From the NCBI RefSeq assembly GCF_029892045.1, contig NZ_CP120368.1, positions 2,788,001-2,852,000 on the forward strand: a stretch of 64,000 bases of DNA, in the 5' to 3' direction. This stretch comes from Sinorhizobium numidicum (lineage in GTDB: Bacteria > Pseudomonadota > Alphaproteobacteria > Rhizobiales > Rhizobiaceae). Below are positions 45,545 through 54,706 of this stretch, piece by piece (position 1 is the first letter of the stretch; every line of letters begins with the position of its first letter). Both the position numbers and the translations under genes were made by a program. Below the pieces are notes generated by a model, which was not told where the DNA came from, made no database searches, and saw nothing but the letters and a program-made list of their open reading frames with translations.

Positions 45545-46612
45545 ATGAGATCAGGAAACGGCACGCGAGTGCTTTATGAGCAGCGCGACTTACCGATTTT
45601 TCAGAACAAGATGTACGACAGCATCAATGACGCGATTTCCTCGCCGCGCGGGGATATGTGCCTGGTAGAAGATCTTGACACCGGATTGGTCCGGAACGCG
45701 GCTTTTAAGCCTGAACTGATGATATACGACAGGAGCTATCAGAACGAGCAGGCGGTCAGTCGGTCATTTCAGGAGCATCTCGACAACGTCGCCAAGATCA
45801 TCCTGAACACGATGGGACGCTCTGAACTCGTTGAGGTGGGATGCGGCAAAGCCTTCTTCCTGGAGAAGCTTCTGAGCGACGGAGTGGAGATCACCGGCTT
45901 CGATCCGGCGTACGAAGGCGCCAATCCGCGCGTCCGTCGGGAATATTTCCAACCGGGTTCCGGCATCGAAGCCAAGGGGCTGATCCTGCGACATGTACTG
46001 GAGCACATTCCCGACCCCGTCGCCTTTCTCGATCAGTTAAAACAGGCGAATGGCAATCAAGGAAAGATATATATCGAGGTGCCCTGCTTCGATTGGATTT
46101 GTCAGCGCAGGGCTTGGTTCGACATCTTCTACGAGCACGTCAACTATTTCAGGCTGTCCGACTTTCACCGCATCTTCGGAAACGTCATTTCGAGTGGCCG
46201 GATCTTCGGCGGACAGTACCTGTTTGTTGTCGCGGAGTTGAGTTCGTTGCGCCAACCGGTCATCGACGAAACCGATCGGGCAGATCTCCCCGATGACTTC
46301 ACCCGCAAGCTCGACGGCCTGGATAAATCGAACCACGAACCCGCCCTGATCTGGGGCGGGGCATCCAAAGGGGTCATCTTCTCCTTGCTGAGAACGCGTG
46401 CGGGATTACCGGTGAAGGCCGTGATCGACATCAACCCGGCCAAACAAGGCAAATACTTGCCGATCACCGGCCTGCAGGTTGTCGCACCGCAAGATGTACT
46501 GCCGGATTTACCCGCTGGTTCAAACATCTATGTCATGAACCGCAACTATCTCGACGAGATCAAGCAGATGTCCAACAACGCATACACGTATATTGAGGTC
46601 GATCATGACTGA
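45545..46612 (+). CDS. SAM-dependent methyltransferase, NDP-sugar C-methyltransferase class
   Basis: 355 residues. SAM site LVEVGCGKAFFLEKLL and GFDPAYEG, catalytic region HVLEHIPDPVAFLDQL and YEHVNYFRLSDFHRIFG, and a C-terminal domain GGASKGVIFSLLRTRAG as in the protein at 42615. Unlike that one it lacks the double CxxC zinc finger at the N-terminus and has instead VLYEQRDLPIFQNKMY. Probably a second sugar methyltransferase. A CAAGGGA site lies seven bases before the ATG at 45545. It overlaps the next gene by eight bases. Confidence 0.85.
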   Translation: MRSGNGTRVLYEQRDLPIFQNKMYDSINDAISSPRGDMCLVEDLDTGLVRNAAFKPELMIYDRSYQNEQAVSRSFQEHLDNVAKIILNTMGRSELVEVGCGKAFFLEKLLSDGVEITGFDPAYEGANPRVRREYFQPGSGIEAKGLILRHVLEHIPDPVAFLDQLKQANGNQGKIYIEVPCFDWICQRRAWFDIFYEHVNYFRLSDFHRIFGNVISSGRIFGGQYLFVVAELSSLRQPVIDETDRADLPDDFTRKLDGLDKSNHEPALIWGGASKGVIFSLLRTRAGLPVKAVIDINPAKQGKYLPITGLQVVAPQDVLPDLPAGSNIYVMNRNYLDEIKQMSNNAYTYIEVDHD

Positions 46613-47372
46613 TTTCCGAGCCGAGGTCGCAGCACGCATTGGCGAGATCGGTGCAAACAGCGAATTCCGTAAGAGCGCTGCCGACTTTCTGCGACAGTCG
46701 ATCGGCCCCAAATACTCCTACAACTTCTTCTGGATGGGCCGCCCGATCATTCAGTATCCGCAAGATGTCGTTGCGATGCAGGAAATCATCTGGGCAACAC
46801 GTCCCGATCTCATCATCGAAACCGGTATTGCTCATGGCGGCTCGCTCATCCTCAGCGCATCGATCCTGGCATTGCTGGACATGAGCGATGCTATCGAGGC
46901 GGGTACGACGTTTGATCCGCGCGCACCGCGCCGAAAAGTGGTCGGCGTAGATATCGATATTCGTGCACACAACCGGGAAGAAATCGAAGCTCATCCTATG
47001 TCGTCCCGGATTCATATGATCCAGGGTTCAAGCATCGCCCGCGAGGTCATTGACGAGGTTCACGCTTTCGCGAAGCCTTTCTCCCGCATCCTTGTTTGCC
47101 TCGACAGCAATCACACGCACGACCATGTGCTCGCGGAACTCGAGGCCTATGCCCCGCTGACGACGAAAGATAGCTACTGCGTGGTGTTCGACACGATCAT
47201 CGAAGACCTCCCGACGGAAGCCTATCTCGATCGTCCCTGGGGAAAAGGGAACAATCCAAAAACCGCCGTCTGGAAATATCTTGAATCGCATCCCGAATTC
47301 GAGATCGATCATGCGATCGACCAGAAGCTGATGATTACCGTGGCACCGGACGGTTTCCTTCGGCGCCGCTGA
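46605..47372 (+). CDS. CmcI/cephalosporin-hydroxylase family methyltransferase
   Basis: 255 residues of the family named for cephalosporin hydroxylase but mostly containing sugar O-methyltransferases: KYSYNFFWMGRPIIQYPQDVVAMQEIIW, PDLIIETGIAHGGSLILSASIL (SAM-like site), VGVDIDIRAHNREEIEAHPM, VCLDSNHTHDHVLAELEAYAPL (metal-binding His/Asp). It likely O-methylates the deoxysugar made by this cluster (inference). The ATG at 46605 overlaps the previous gene's stop, and GAGG precedes it. It is the last gene of the cluster. Confidence 0.85.
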   Translation: MTDFRAEVAARIGEIGANSEFRKSAADFLRQSIGPKYSYNFFWMGRPIIQYPQDVVAMQEIIWATRPDLIIETGIAHGGSLILSASILALLDMSDAIEAGTTFDPRAPRRKVVGVDIDIRAHNREEIEAHPMSSRIHMIQGSSIAREVIDEVHAFAKPFSRILVCLDSNHTHDHVLAELEAYAPLTTKDSYCVVFDTIIEDLPTEAYLDRPWGKGNNPKTAVWKYLESHPEFEIDHAIDQKLMITVAPDGFLRRR

Positions 47373-47453
47373 TCCGAGCTCGTCCCAGCATTATCGAGCA
47401 GGCGGGTTGCCTTCTTTAGCGGCAGTGACAGCTTTTCCGCGAAGAAAAGCGGC

Positions 47454-48227
47454 CTATCGCCGAGCTTCATCTACACTTGGAGTTCGCCTGAACCCCTTGC
47501 TCGCCACCATCAGGTTGCGCGTATAATCCTCGGCAATGCGGCCCGCGACGAGGTCAGTCGAAGACAGCCGTTCGACCACGCGACCGCCCTGCATCACTGC
47601 CAGGCGCTCGCACATATGGGTGACGACGCCGAGGTCGTGACTGACCATAATGAAGGTGAGCTTGCGGTCGCGGCGTATCTGTTCGAGCAGGTTGAGCACT
47701 TCGGCCTGCACCGAGGCGTCGAGCGCCGATGTCGGCTCGTCGAGCAGCAGGATCGACGGTTCGAGGATGAGCGCCCGGGCGATCGCGACGCGCTGGCGCT
47801 GGCCGCCGGAAAGCTGATGCGGATAGCGGAAGCGAAAGCTGGAGCCGAGTCCCACCTCGTCCAGCGCCTTCAGAATCCGGCGCTCGCCCTCGGCGATGCC
47901 ATGGATCGCCAGCGGCTCCAGGAGTTGCCGGTCGACTGTCTGGCGCGGATGCAGCGAACCGTAGGGATCCTGGAATACCATCTGCACCGCGCGGTAGAAC
48001 GCCTTGTCGCGGCGCGCACCGTGCAGCTTCCAGTCCTGTACGCGGATCGTGCCTTCCGTTACCGGAGCGAGGCCCGCGATCGCTCGCAGCAACGTCGATT
48101 TGCCCGAGCCGGATTCGCCGACGAGGCCGAAGGATTCACCGGCGGCAATGTCGACGCCGACGGCGTCCAGTGCCTTGAAGTCATCATAGGTAACGCTGAG
48201 ATTTTGAACGGAAACGGTAGTTGTCAC
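47454..48227 (-). CDS. Peptide/nickel-type ABC transporter ATPase (DppF-like)
   Basis: 257 residues. Walker A GESGSGKST, Q-loop MVFQDPYGSLHPRQTVDRQL, signature LSGGQRQRVAIARAL, Walker B ILLLDEPTSAL, VSHDLGVVTHMCERLAVM. It powers import of oligopeptides or similar substrates together with the upstream ATPase. I start at the GTG at 48227, which overlaps the stop of the preceding gene (GTGA) and has GGAG eight bases upstream, rather than the GTG at 48236. Confidence 0.9.
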   Translation of the reverse strand: MTTTVSVQNLSVTYDDFKALDAVGVDIAAGESFGLVGESGSGKSTLLRAIAGLAPVTEGTIRVQDWKLHGARRDKAFYRAVQMVFQDPYGSLHPRQTVDRQLLEPLAIHGIAEGERRILKALDEVGLGSSFRFRYPHQLSGGQRQRVAIARALILEPSILLLDEPTSALDASVQAEVLNLLEQIRRDRKLTFIMVSHDLGVVTHMCERLAVMQGGRVVERLSSTDLVAGRIAEDYTRNLMVASKGFRRTPSVDEARR

Positions 48228-49057
48228 AACGCCCACTCCGGTTTGCGGTCGAGGACAGGCAAGGGATGGCGATCGGCGCCGATCACCGGCATGCAGTTCA
48301 AAAGTCCCTTCGTATAGGGATGTTTCGCGTTGCCGAGGTCCGATGCCGCGATCTCCTCGACGATCTTTCCTGCATACATCACGAGGACCCGGTCGCAGAA
48401 GGATGAAACAAGCCGCAAATCATGGGAGATGAAGATGAGCCCCATGCCGCGCTCCGCGACCAACCTGTCGAGGATCGATAACACTTCGAGCTGCACGGTG
48501 ACGTCGAGCGCCGAGGTCGGCTCGTCGGCAATCAGAAGCTCGGGCCCGGCAACGAGCATCATGGCGATCATCGCGCGCTGACCCATCCCGCCGGAAACCT
48601 CGTGCGGATAAAGGTCGAACACACGGGCAGGGTTGCGGATCTGCACGGCGGCCAGCATGTCCAGCGCCCGTTCGCGCGCTTCAGCGCGGCCGACCTTCTC
48701 GTGCTGCTTCAGCGTCTCGACGATCTGCCGGCCGATGCTCATGACCGGGTTCAACGAATATTTCGGATCCTGCAGGATCATCGCGATGCGCTTGCCGCGG
48801 AGGTCCCGCCGGAGTTTTGGCGGGACGGAAAGCAGGTCGATGCCGTCGAAGGACAGCGTCTTCGCCGTCACTTCAGCATGGGGCGGCGTCAGCCCCATGA
48901 TCGCCCTGCCCGTCTGCGATTTGCCGGAACCGCTTTCGCCGACAATGCCAAGGCGTTCGCGTCCGAGCATGAACGAGATACCGCGCACCGCCTCGATGAC
49001 GCCGGTGCGCGTCGGAAAGCGGACCCGCAGATCCTCGACAGTAAGCAGCGCGCTCAT
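48224..49057 (-). CDS. Peptide/nickel-type ABC transporter ATPase (DppD-like)
   Basis: 277 residues. Walker A GESGSGKSQ, ALSFDGIDLLSVPPKLRRDLRGKRIAMILQDPKYSLNPVMSIG, signature VSGGMGQRAMIAMML (one residue different from the LSGGQ consensus), Walker B LLIADEPTSAL. The C-terminal extension GLLNCMPVIGADRHPLPVL lacks the cysteines of Fe-S-containing DppD proteins. It starts with ATG at 49057, overlapping the permease stop by four bases. Confidence 0.9.
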   Translation of the reverse strand: MSALLTVEDLRVRFPTRTGVIEAVRGISFMLGRERLGIVGESGSGKSQTGRAIMGLTPPHAEVTAKTLSFDGIDLLSVPPKLRRDLRGKRIAMILQDPKYSLNPVMSIGRQIVETLKQHEKVGRAEARERALDMLAAVQIRNPARVFDLYPHEVSGGMGQRAMIAMMLVAGPELLIADEPTSALDVTVQLEVLSILDRLVAERGMGLIFISHDLRLVSSFCDRVLVMYAGKIVEEIAASDLGNAKHPYTKGLLNCMPVIGADRHPLPVLDRKPEWAL

Positions 49058-49986
49058 TGGCCGCTCTCCCGCGGATCGAGCGCATCGCGCAGACCGTCGC
49101 CGAGCAGGTTGAAGCCGAGGCTGACGATGAGGATGGCGATGCCGGGCATGGTGGCGACCCACCATTGATCGAGGATGAAGCGGCGGCCGGACGCGATCAT
49201 CGCGCCCCATTCGGGCAATGGCGGTTGCGCACCGAGGCCGAGGAAGCCGAGGCCGGCCGCTGTCAGGATGATGCCGGCCATGTCGAGCGTGACGCGCACG
49301 ATCAGCGACGACATGCACATCGGCATGACGTGACGGAAGATGATGCGCGCCGACGAAGCGCCCATCAATTGCACGGCAGCGATGTAGTCGGAATTGCGCA
49401 CCGTCAGCGTCTCGGCGCGGGCGACGCGTGCATAGGGCGGCCACGAGGTGATGGCAATGGCGATAACGGCGTTCTCGATGCCCGGTCCGAGCGCCGCGAC
49501 GAAGGCGAGCGCCAGAACAAGCTTCGGGAAAGCGAGAAAGATATCGGTGATGCGCATCAGCACCGCGTCGATCCAGCCGCCGGCATAGCCGGCGACGGCG
49601 CCGACGATCAGCCCGACCGGCGCTGCGATGATGGCGACGAGGACGATTACCGAGAGTGTCAGCCGCGAGCCGTGGATCAGGCGCGAGAGGATATCGCGGC
49701 CCTGGTCGTCCGTGCCGAGCAGATAGCCATCGCTGCCGGGCGGCAGCAACCGCGCACCGGCGAGATCGCCGACGAAGGGCGAGTGCGGCGCAAGGATATC
49801 GGCAAAGGCCGCAACAAAGATCAGCGCCAGAAGGATGACGAGGCCGAGGACCGCGAGGCGGTTGGCCGAAAACCGCCGCCAGGTCATATAAGCCCAGCCG
49901 AGACGGGCTTGAAGCCGCGATTGCGGGCGATCAGAGAGCAGCCATTCGCGGCGCGTGATCGGGCGTGTTTCCGTGGCAAGGCTCAT
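49054..49986 (-). CDS. Peptide/nickel-type ABC transporter permease (DppC-like)
   Basis: 310 residues with a cytosolic N-terminus, five to six membrane helices, and the EAA loop (VRNSDYIAAVQLMGASSARIIFRHVMP). Begins after an N-terminal ITRREWLLSDRPQSRLQ segment; LGTDDQGRDILSRLIHGSR is a family hallmark. Its start overlaps the stop of the DppB-like gene (ATGA). Confidence 0.92.
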   Translation of the reverse strand: MSLATETRPITRREWLLSDRPQSRLQARLGWAYMTWRRFSANRLAVLGLVILLALIFVAAFADILAPHSPFVGDLAGARLLPPGSDGYLLGTDDQGRDILSRLIHGSRLTLSVIVLVAIIAAPVGLIVGAVAGYAGGWIDAVLMRITDIFLAFPKLVLALAFVAALGPGIENAVIAIAITSWPPYARVARAETLTVRNSDYIAAVQLMGASSARIIFRHVMPMCMSSLIVRVTLDMAGIILTAAGLGFLGLGAQPPLPEWGAMIASGRRFILDQWWVATMPGIAILIVSLGFNLLGDGLRDALDPRESGQ

Positions 49987-51044
49987 CGCGCGCGCGTCCT
50001 CGGATCAAGCGTCCGGTAAAGAAGGTCGGACAGGAGATTGAGGCCGATGAAGACCGACCCGATGATGATCGTTCCGCCGAGAACGGCGTTCATATCGGCA
50101 TTCTGCAGGGAATTGGTGATATAGAGACCGAGGCCGGGCCAGGCGAAGACAGTCTCGGTCAGCACCGACCCCTCCAGGAGCCCGGCATAGGAAAGCGCGA
50201 TCACGGTGACGAGCGGAACTGCAGCATTGCGTAGCGCATGCGCCCAGATGATCCGTGCTTCCGAGAGCCCTTTGGCGCGGGCGGCAACGATATATTCCTG
50301 CTGCAACTCGTTCAGCATGAAGCTCCGCGTCATGCGGCTGACATAGGCGAGCGAGAAGTAGCCGAGTAGCGACGCGGGCAGGATGATGTGCCGGAACACG
50401 TCGCGGAACACGTCCCACTGCCCCTGCCATAGAGAATCGACGAGGTAGAAGCCGGTGATCGGCGTGAACGTATATTCGTAGACGATGTCGATGCGACCGG
50501 GAAAGGCGACCCATTTCAGCCGGGCGTAGAAGACGAGGAGCGCCAGCAGCGCCAGCCAGAAGATCGGCACCGAATAGCCGATGAGGCCGATGACGCGCAC
50601 GATCTGGTCGGCGATGCTGCCGCGCTTGACGGCGGCGAGGACGCCGAGCGGCACACCGATCAAGGCGCCGATCAGCGTCCCGAGTGTGGCAAGCTCGATC
50701 GTCGCGGGGAAAACGCGGCGGATATCCGTCATCACCGGATTGGTCGTCAGCACGGAAACACCGAAGTCGCCCGAAAGCGCCTGCCGGCAATAAATGATGA
50801 ATTGCTGGTAGAGAGGCAGGTTGAGCCCCATGGCCTCGCGCGTTCGTTCCACCACATGGGAGGGCGCCCGATCACCGAGAACGGCCAGAACCGGATCGAT
50901 CGGGACCACGCGGCCAATGAAGAAGGTGACGGCGAGAAGGCCGAGGTAGGTCGTCGCCACGACGACAAGAAACTGCAATGTCGTGGCAACGATCTTTCGC
51001 GGACGGGCGCGCCGGCGCCCATCCATTCGTTCTGTTCCGCTCAT
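49983..51044 (-). CDS. Peptide/nickel-type ABC transporter permease (DppB-like)
   Basis: 353 residues. A hydrophobic N-terminal helix (FLVVVATTYLGLLAVTFFIGRVVPIDPVLAVLG) and the permease core with EAA loop LQQEYIVAARAKGLSEARIIWAHALRNA; SMSR-like SRMTRSFMLNEL. Together with the DppC-like protein it forms the pore. The ATG at 51044 is 23 bases after the stop of the binding-protein gene; the frame to 51089 would overlap that gene. Confidence 0.9.
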   Translation of the reverse strand: MSGTERMDGRRRARPRKIVATTLQFLVVVATTYLGLLAVTFFIGRVVPIDPVLAVLGDRAPSHVVERTREAMGLNLPLYQQFIIYCRQALSGDFGVSVLTTNPVMTDIRRVFPATIELATLGTLIGALIGVPLGVLAAVKRGSIADQIVRVIGLIGYSVPIFWLALLALLVFYARLKWVAFPGRIDIVYEYTFTPITGFYLVDSLWQGQWDVFRDVFRHIILPASLLGYFSLAYVSRMTRSFMLNELQQEYIVAARAKGLSEARIIWAHALRNAAVPLVTVIALSYAGLLEGSVLTETVFAWPGLGLYITNSLQNADMNAVLGGTIIIGSVFIGLNLLSDLLYRTLDPRTRAR

Positions 51045-51067
51045 GCTCAAGGGAACGGTCCTTTCGA

Positions 51068-52708
51068 TTATTCCTTGGAGACGTTCCAAACGTAATTGGT
51101 GTCGAAGCTCGGCCCGAGCTTGAGGCCGTTGACGTTGCCGCGAAGACCCGCGACTTCCGTCTGCTGGAAGATGATGACGAAGGGGCTATCCTCGAGAACG
51201 CTCTTCTGGAGTTCCTTATAGATCTCCGCACGCTTGGTGCTGTCGCGCTCGAGAAGCGCTTCCTTGGTCTTTTTGCTCAGCTCCGGAACGTCCCAGGCGT
51301 TGCGCCAGGCAAGAGTCTTGTTCGTACCCTCGTCGGAATTGTCCGGATTATTGGTGAACGTATCGGCGTTCGAGTGCGGGTCGAAATAATCCATGCCCCA
51401 CTGGCCGATATACATGTCGTGGTTCCGGGCGCGGTATTTCGTCAGCGTCTGCTTGCCGTCACCCGGGATGATCTCCAGCTTCACGCCTGCCTGTCCGAGT
51501 GTCTGCTGGAAGGATTCGGCAACGCCCGTGATCGGCTGGGTGTTACGCACATCCATGGTGACAGTGAAGCCGTCCGGATAGCCGGCCTTCGCCAGCAATT
51601 CCTTGGCCTTGGCGACGTCGAACTTGTAGGGGTTCTCATCGAGGGCACCCAGGACGCCCTTCGGCAGGAAGCTCTGGTGTATTTCGCCGATACCCTTGAT
51701 CAGTGTCGCGCCGATCGCGTCGTAATCGACGAGATATTTGAAGGCTTGTCGCACCCCAGGCTTGGCGAGCTTTTCATTCTTCTGGTTGAGGCTGATGTAA
51801 TAGACCGTGCCCTTCGGCGCGCTGGTCGTCGCAAGATCTCCATTCTTGGAAACAGCCTCATAATCCCCCGGCTCGAGGTTACGGGCGACGTCGACGTCGC
51901 CAGCTTCGAGCGCGAGACGCTGGCCGGAGCTTTCCTTCATGTGCCGATAGATGACGCGGGCGAGCTTCGCCGGTTCACCGTAGTAGTTGTCGTTGCGCTC
52001 GAGCACGACCACTTCGTTCGCCCGCCATTCACGCAGCTTGAAAGGGCCGGAGCCGGCATAACCGGTTTTCAGCCACTCATTGCCGAAATCGTTGTCGTAT
52101 TTGTATTCCTTGGTTGGCTCGACCGTTTTGACGTGTTCGAGCACCAGTTTCTTGTCGACGACCGAAGCAACGGTGGCGGTGAGGCAGTTCAAGACGAAGC
52201 TTGGCGCATAGGGTTGGTCGACAGTGAAGACGAAAGTCGTCTCGTCGGCGGCCCTTGCCTTTTCTGTGACGTTGTCGCCGTTAAGCCCGAACTGCGCGAG
52301 AATAAAGGCCGGGCTCTTGTCGAGCTTGATGGCGCGCTCGAAGGAGTAGGCGACGTCTTCGGCGGTGATCGGATTGCCCGAGGCGAATTTCATGCCGGAC
52401 TTCAGTTTGAACGTATAGGTCAGGCCATCGTCGGAAACGGTCCAGCTTTCGGCGAGATCGCCGATCACCTTCGTCGTGTCGTTGAGATCCAAGCGGACGA
52501 GCAGACTATAGGTATTGCTGGTCATCTCGGCGGTCGAAAGCTCGAAAGCTTCGCCCGGATCCATGGTGATGATGTCATCGAACGCAAAGGCCTCGACGAG
52601 CGTGTCCTTCGGCGTTTCGGCAAAGACCGGCTGGGCGGCGCCCATGACCATGGCAAGCGCTGCGGAGGCGGTCAGCAGGCGAAAACGTCCATTCAGCTTG
52701 TGCATCAT
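51068..52708 (-). CDS. Periplasmic substrate-binding protein of a peptide/nickel-type ABC transporter
   Basis: 546 residues, SBP family 5. Sec signal peptide (RFRLLTASAALAMVMGAAQPVFA). Family pieces: LVRLDLNDTTKVIGDLAESWTVSDDGLTYTFKLKSGMKFASGNPITAEDVAYSFERAIKLD, GSGPFKLREWRANEVVVLERNDNYYG, KPGVRQAFKYLVDYDAI. It binds oligopeptides, sugars or metal chelates; the ligand is unknown. GAGGGA precedes the ATG at 52708. It is the first gene of a five-gene importer operon, with two direct repeats upstream. Confidence 0.92.
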   Translation of the reverse strand: MMHKLNGRFRLLTASAALAMVMGAAQPVFAETPKDTLVEAFAFDDIITMDPGEAFELSTAEMTSNTYSLLVRLDLNDTTKVIGDLAESWTVSDDGLTYTFKLKSGMKFASGNPITAEDVAYSFERAIKLDKSPAFILAQFGLNGDNVTEKARAADETTFVFTVDQPYAPSFVLNCLTATVASVVDKKLVLEHVKTVEPTKEYKYDNDFGNEWLKTGYAGSGPFKLREWRANEVVVLERNDNYYGEPAKLARVIYRHMKESSGQRLALEAGDVDVARNLEPGDYEAVSKNGDLATTSAPKGTVYYISLNQKNEKLAKPGVRQAFKYLVDYDAIGATLIKGIGEIHQSFLPKGVLGALDENPYKFDVAKAKELLAKAGYPDGFTVTMDVRNTQPITGVAESFQQTLGQAGVKLEIIPGDGKQTLTKYRARNHDMYIGQWGMDYFDPHSNADTFTNNPDNSDEGTNKTLAWRNAWDVPELSKKTKEALLERDSTKRAEIYKELQKSVLEDSPFVIIFQQTEVAGLRGNVNGLKLGPSFDTNYVWNVSKE

Positions 52709-52849
52709 GTTGCAGTTCCCTCGTTTGCACCCTTTGCGGGCTCTTCTTCATAAAATCAGGCTGGCTCGTGCCATGCCTGTCCCAGAACTCTCAGCCGGTG
52801 CATCAAAATAGCCAAAACCTCAAGCTTTTCAACGACAAAAGCGAGATTT

Positions 52850-52880
52850 GTGAACTTTTGTGCACTTCAGTGTGAACTTT
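52850..52880. repeat. Two direct repeats GTGAACTTT upstream of the peptide importer
   Basis: GTGAACTTT at 52850-52858 and 52872-52880, 22 bases apart (two helical turns), 140-170 bases before the binding-protein gene. It could be a regulator site or lie near the left end of the mobile element. Confidence 0.4.
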
Positions 52881-52972
52881 CGCTATCGCTAATATGCAAG
52901 TCTTGAGCAAGCAACGGCAGAATTTCATTTAAAAACAAATTCCAGAAAATGGAGTAACGCGGTGAATTCTTC

Positions 52973-53000
52973 TTGACATCATAGTTGGAGTCGCTCTAAT
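52973..53000 (+). promoter_or_regulatory. Sigma-70-like promoter for the integrase
   Basis: -35 TTGACA (52973-52978), 16-base spacer, -10 TCTAAT (52995-53000), about 60 bases before the integrase ATG at 53063. The flanking DNA is distinctly AT-rich compared with the chromosome to its left. Confidence 0.6.
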
Positions 53001-53062
53001 GACCAACATTCCCCAACAATCAGTTTGAATAAAAGGACCGCTCCGGGCGGCAATATTTCGTT

Positions 53063-54372
53063 ATGGCAAGACCGTATGGCAATTATCTTCAGGAACGTAA
53101 GGGTTGGTATCAGTTCCGCTTTACCATTCCCAAGGACCAGCGGGCGCGCTTTGGCGGCAAGGAGCAAATCCGGAAATCGCTTGAAACGAGGGACAAGCGG
53201 CAAGCGCTGATCAAGATTGGTCCGCTCGTGGAGCAATACACGGCAATGTTTCGTGCTTCGGACACAGGCGAACTCACCATTGATCGCGTGAAGGACACAG
53301 CCGGATATCTCGGCTTCACCTACCATCCTGCACAGGCATTCCAGACGGCAGCAATTCACGAATCCATTGCGATGCTGTCTCAAGCTTTGACCGCGCGCGA
53401 ATTGGTCGCCAAACCGAACGTAATCGAGCGGGCGGCTTTCGGTGGTGCTGTCGAAATTCCCGCGTTGCCGGTGTCGAAACTTTACGCTCGTTTCAAAGAA
53501 ATCGATCCGGGGCGCGTAAAGCCCGGAAAATCGCCTGAAAAGGCACGGAAGGCATGGAAGCGGTACGAAACGAAGATCAATGAATTCGTCAAAGTGATGG
53601 GTGACCTTGACTGTCTGAAGCTCACCCGCAAGACGATTTTGGAGTACCGGATAAAGCTAATCGAACGCGTCCATCACGGCGAATTCAAGAGTGCCGCCGC
53701 CAACGAATTTCTCGAAAAAATACGCACGGCTTGGCGGAAGGTCATAGACCACGATTACGAAGAGCTAAACCTAACCGACCCATTCGATAAGGTCGAAGGA
53801 ATCGACTTTAAAGACGGCGGAAAGCGCGTAGATTTTACCGAAGCCGAAGTGAAGGAAATCCGACTGAAATTGGAAGCTTCGGACGTGAATGACGAACTGA
53901 AGGCGTTGATGTTGATTGCGCAAAACACCGGCGCTGGTGCCGACGAGTTGGTCTATATGACCGCCGAAGACATCGTGCTTGATCACGGGGTTCCGCACAT
54001 AAAATTGCGTCCGAATATCCATCGGACAGAACTGAAGAACGGAAATCGTCCGCGTAATATTCCGCTGATAGGTGCTGCATTGGAAGCCGCCCGGAGACAT
54101 CCGAATGGCTTCCCCCGATATTGCAAGCCATACGGACCTGATTATGTGAGCGAAGAGTCCGCGACGATAATCAAACAGGTTTGCCCGGACAAATCGTTCG
54201 GTTCATACAGGCACCGGATCGTTACCTTAATGCGGAATAGCGACTGTAAGGACCAGTTCCAGAACGCCGTAATGGGGCACCAACTACCGGCATGACCGGA
54301 TATTACGGAAGTGCCGTATGGCTCGGTAAAGTGGAGGAAGCACTAAGAAAATCACTACCCGAAGACGCATAG
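53063..54372 (+). pseudogene. Tyrosine recombinase (integrase), frameshifted before the catalytic tyrosine
   Basis: The open frame 53063-54295 gives 410 residues: an N-terminal arm-binding region (MARPYGNYLQERKGWYQFRF), a SAM-like core-binding domain, and a catalytic domain with IAQNTGAGADELVYMTAEDI, SYRHRIVTLMR and QNAVMGHQLPA, then a stop. In the next frame, the ATG at 54292 opens MTGYYGSAVWLGKVEEAL... to a stop at 54372; this is the missing C-terminus with the nucleophilic Tyr. A single lost base near 54290 separates it. The first catalytic Arg also appears replaced (TGAGADEL instead of TGxRxxE). It marks the left end of an integrated element. Active only if the shift is an error or is bypassed. 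Confidence 0.8.
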
Positions 54373-54469
54373 AACCAAACCATTTTACATCAACACAATA
54401 TGACGAAAGCGAAAGCAGCAATGCACATTTTTATTATGACCACGTCATATCCAACGACGGATATGAAAA

Positions 54470-54682
54470 TTGCAGGAACCAGAATTTACCTACGAAGGCT
54501 TGATCAGAAACACGAAGAAGCGCGAACGATTTTTCAGGCTCTATAACCTGATCATAAACGATCTGATGCGCGACGGTCATTTTCAGGCAGCACACACACG
54601 AGCACGACACAGGAAGCGAATTGCCGACGACATCAAGGAGGCATTCGGAATTGTAGTTCCCGATCTGGTGATAAATCAATAA
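54470..54682 (+). CDS. Small hypothetical protein of the island
   Basis: About 70 residues, basic and helical (NTKKRERFFRLYNLIINDLMRDGHF, ARHRKRIADDIKEAFGIVVPDLVINQ). No family recognised. The frame opens at a TTG (54470) with a poor ribosome site; an ATG at 54565 inside is possible. A second short frame from the ATG at 54463 covers the first 90 bases, so either the true start or frame may be misjudged. It lies between the integrase and a membrane protein gene, on the same strand as both. Confidence 0.45.
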   Translation: MQEPEFTYEGLIRNTKKRERFFRLYNLIINDLMRDGHFQAAHTRARHRKRIADDIKEAFGIVVPDLVINQ

Positions 54683-54706
54683 GCAACAGACAGGAGAAAA
54701 ACAGAC

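Noticed and set aside
47431..47450. GCTTTTC...GAAAAGC stem between convergent genes as a terminator
   Set aside because: A short A/T-rich stem with no T run; too weak to list.
50978..52753. A 591-residue open frame opposite the binding-protein gene
   Set aside because: Antisense shadow of a clear SBP family 5 gene with signal peptide.
54463..54546. Short frame from ATG 54463 (MKIAGTRIYLRRLDQ...) as a serine-recombinase start
   Set aside because: Only the first few residues are suggestive; no catalytic Ser motif and the frame closes after 27 codons.
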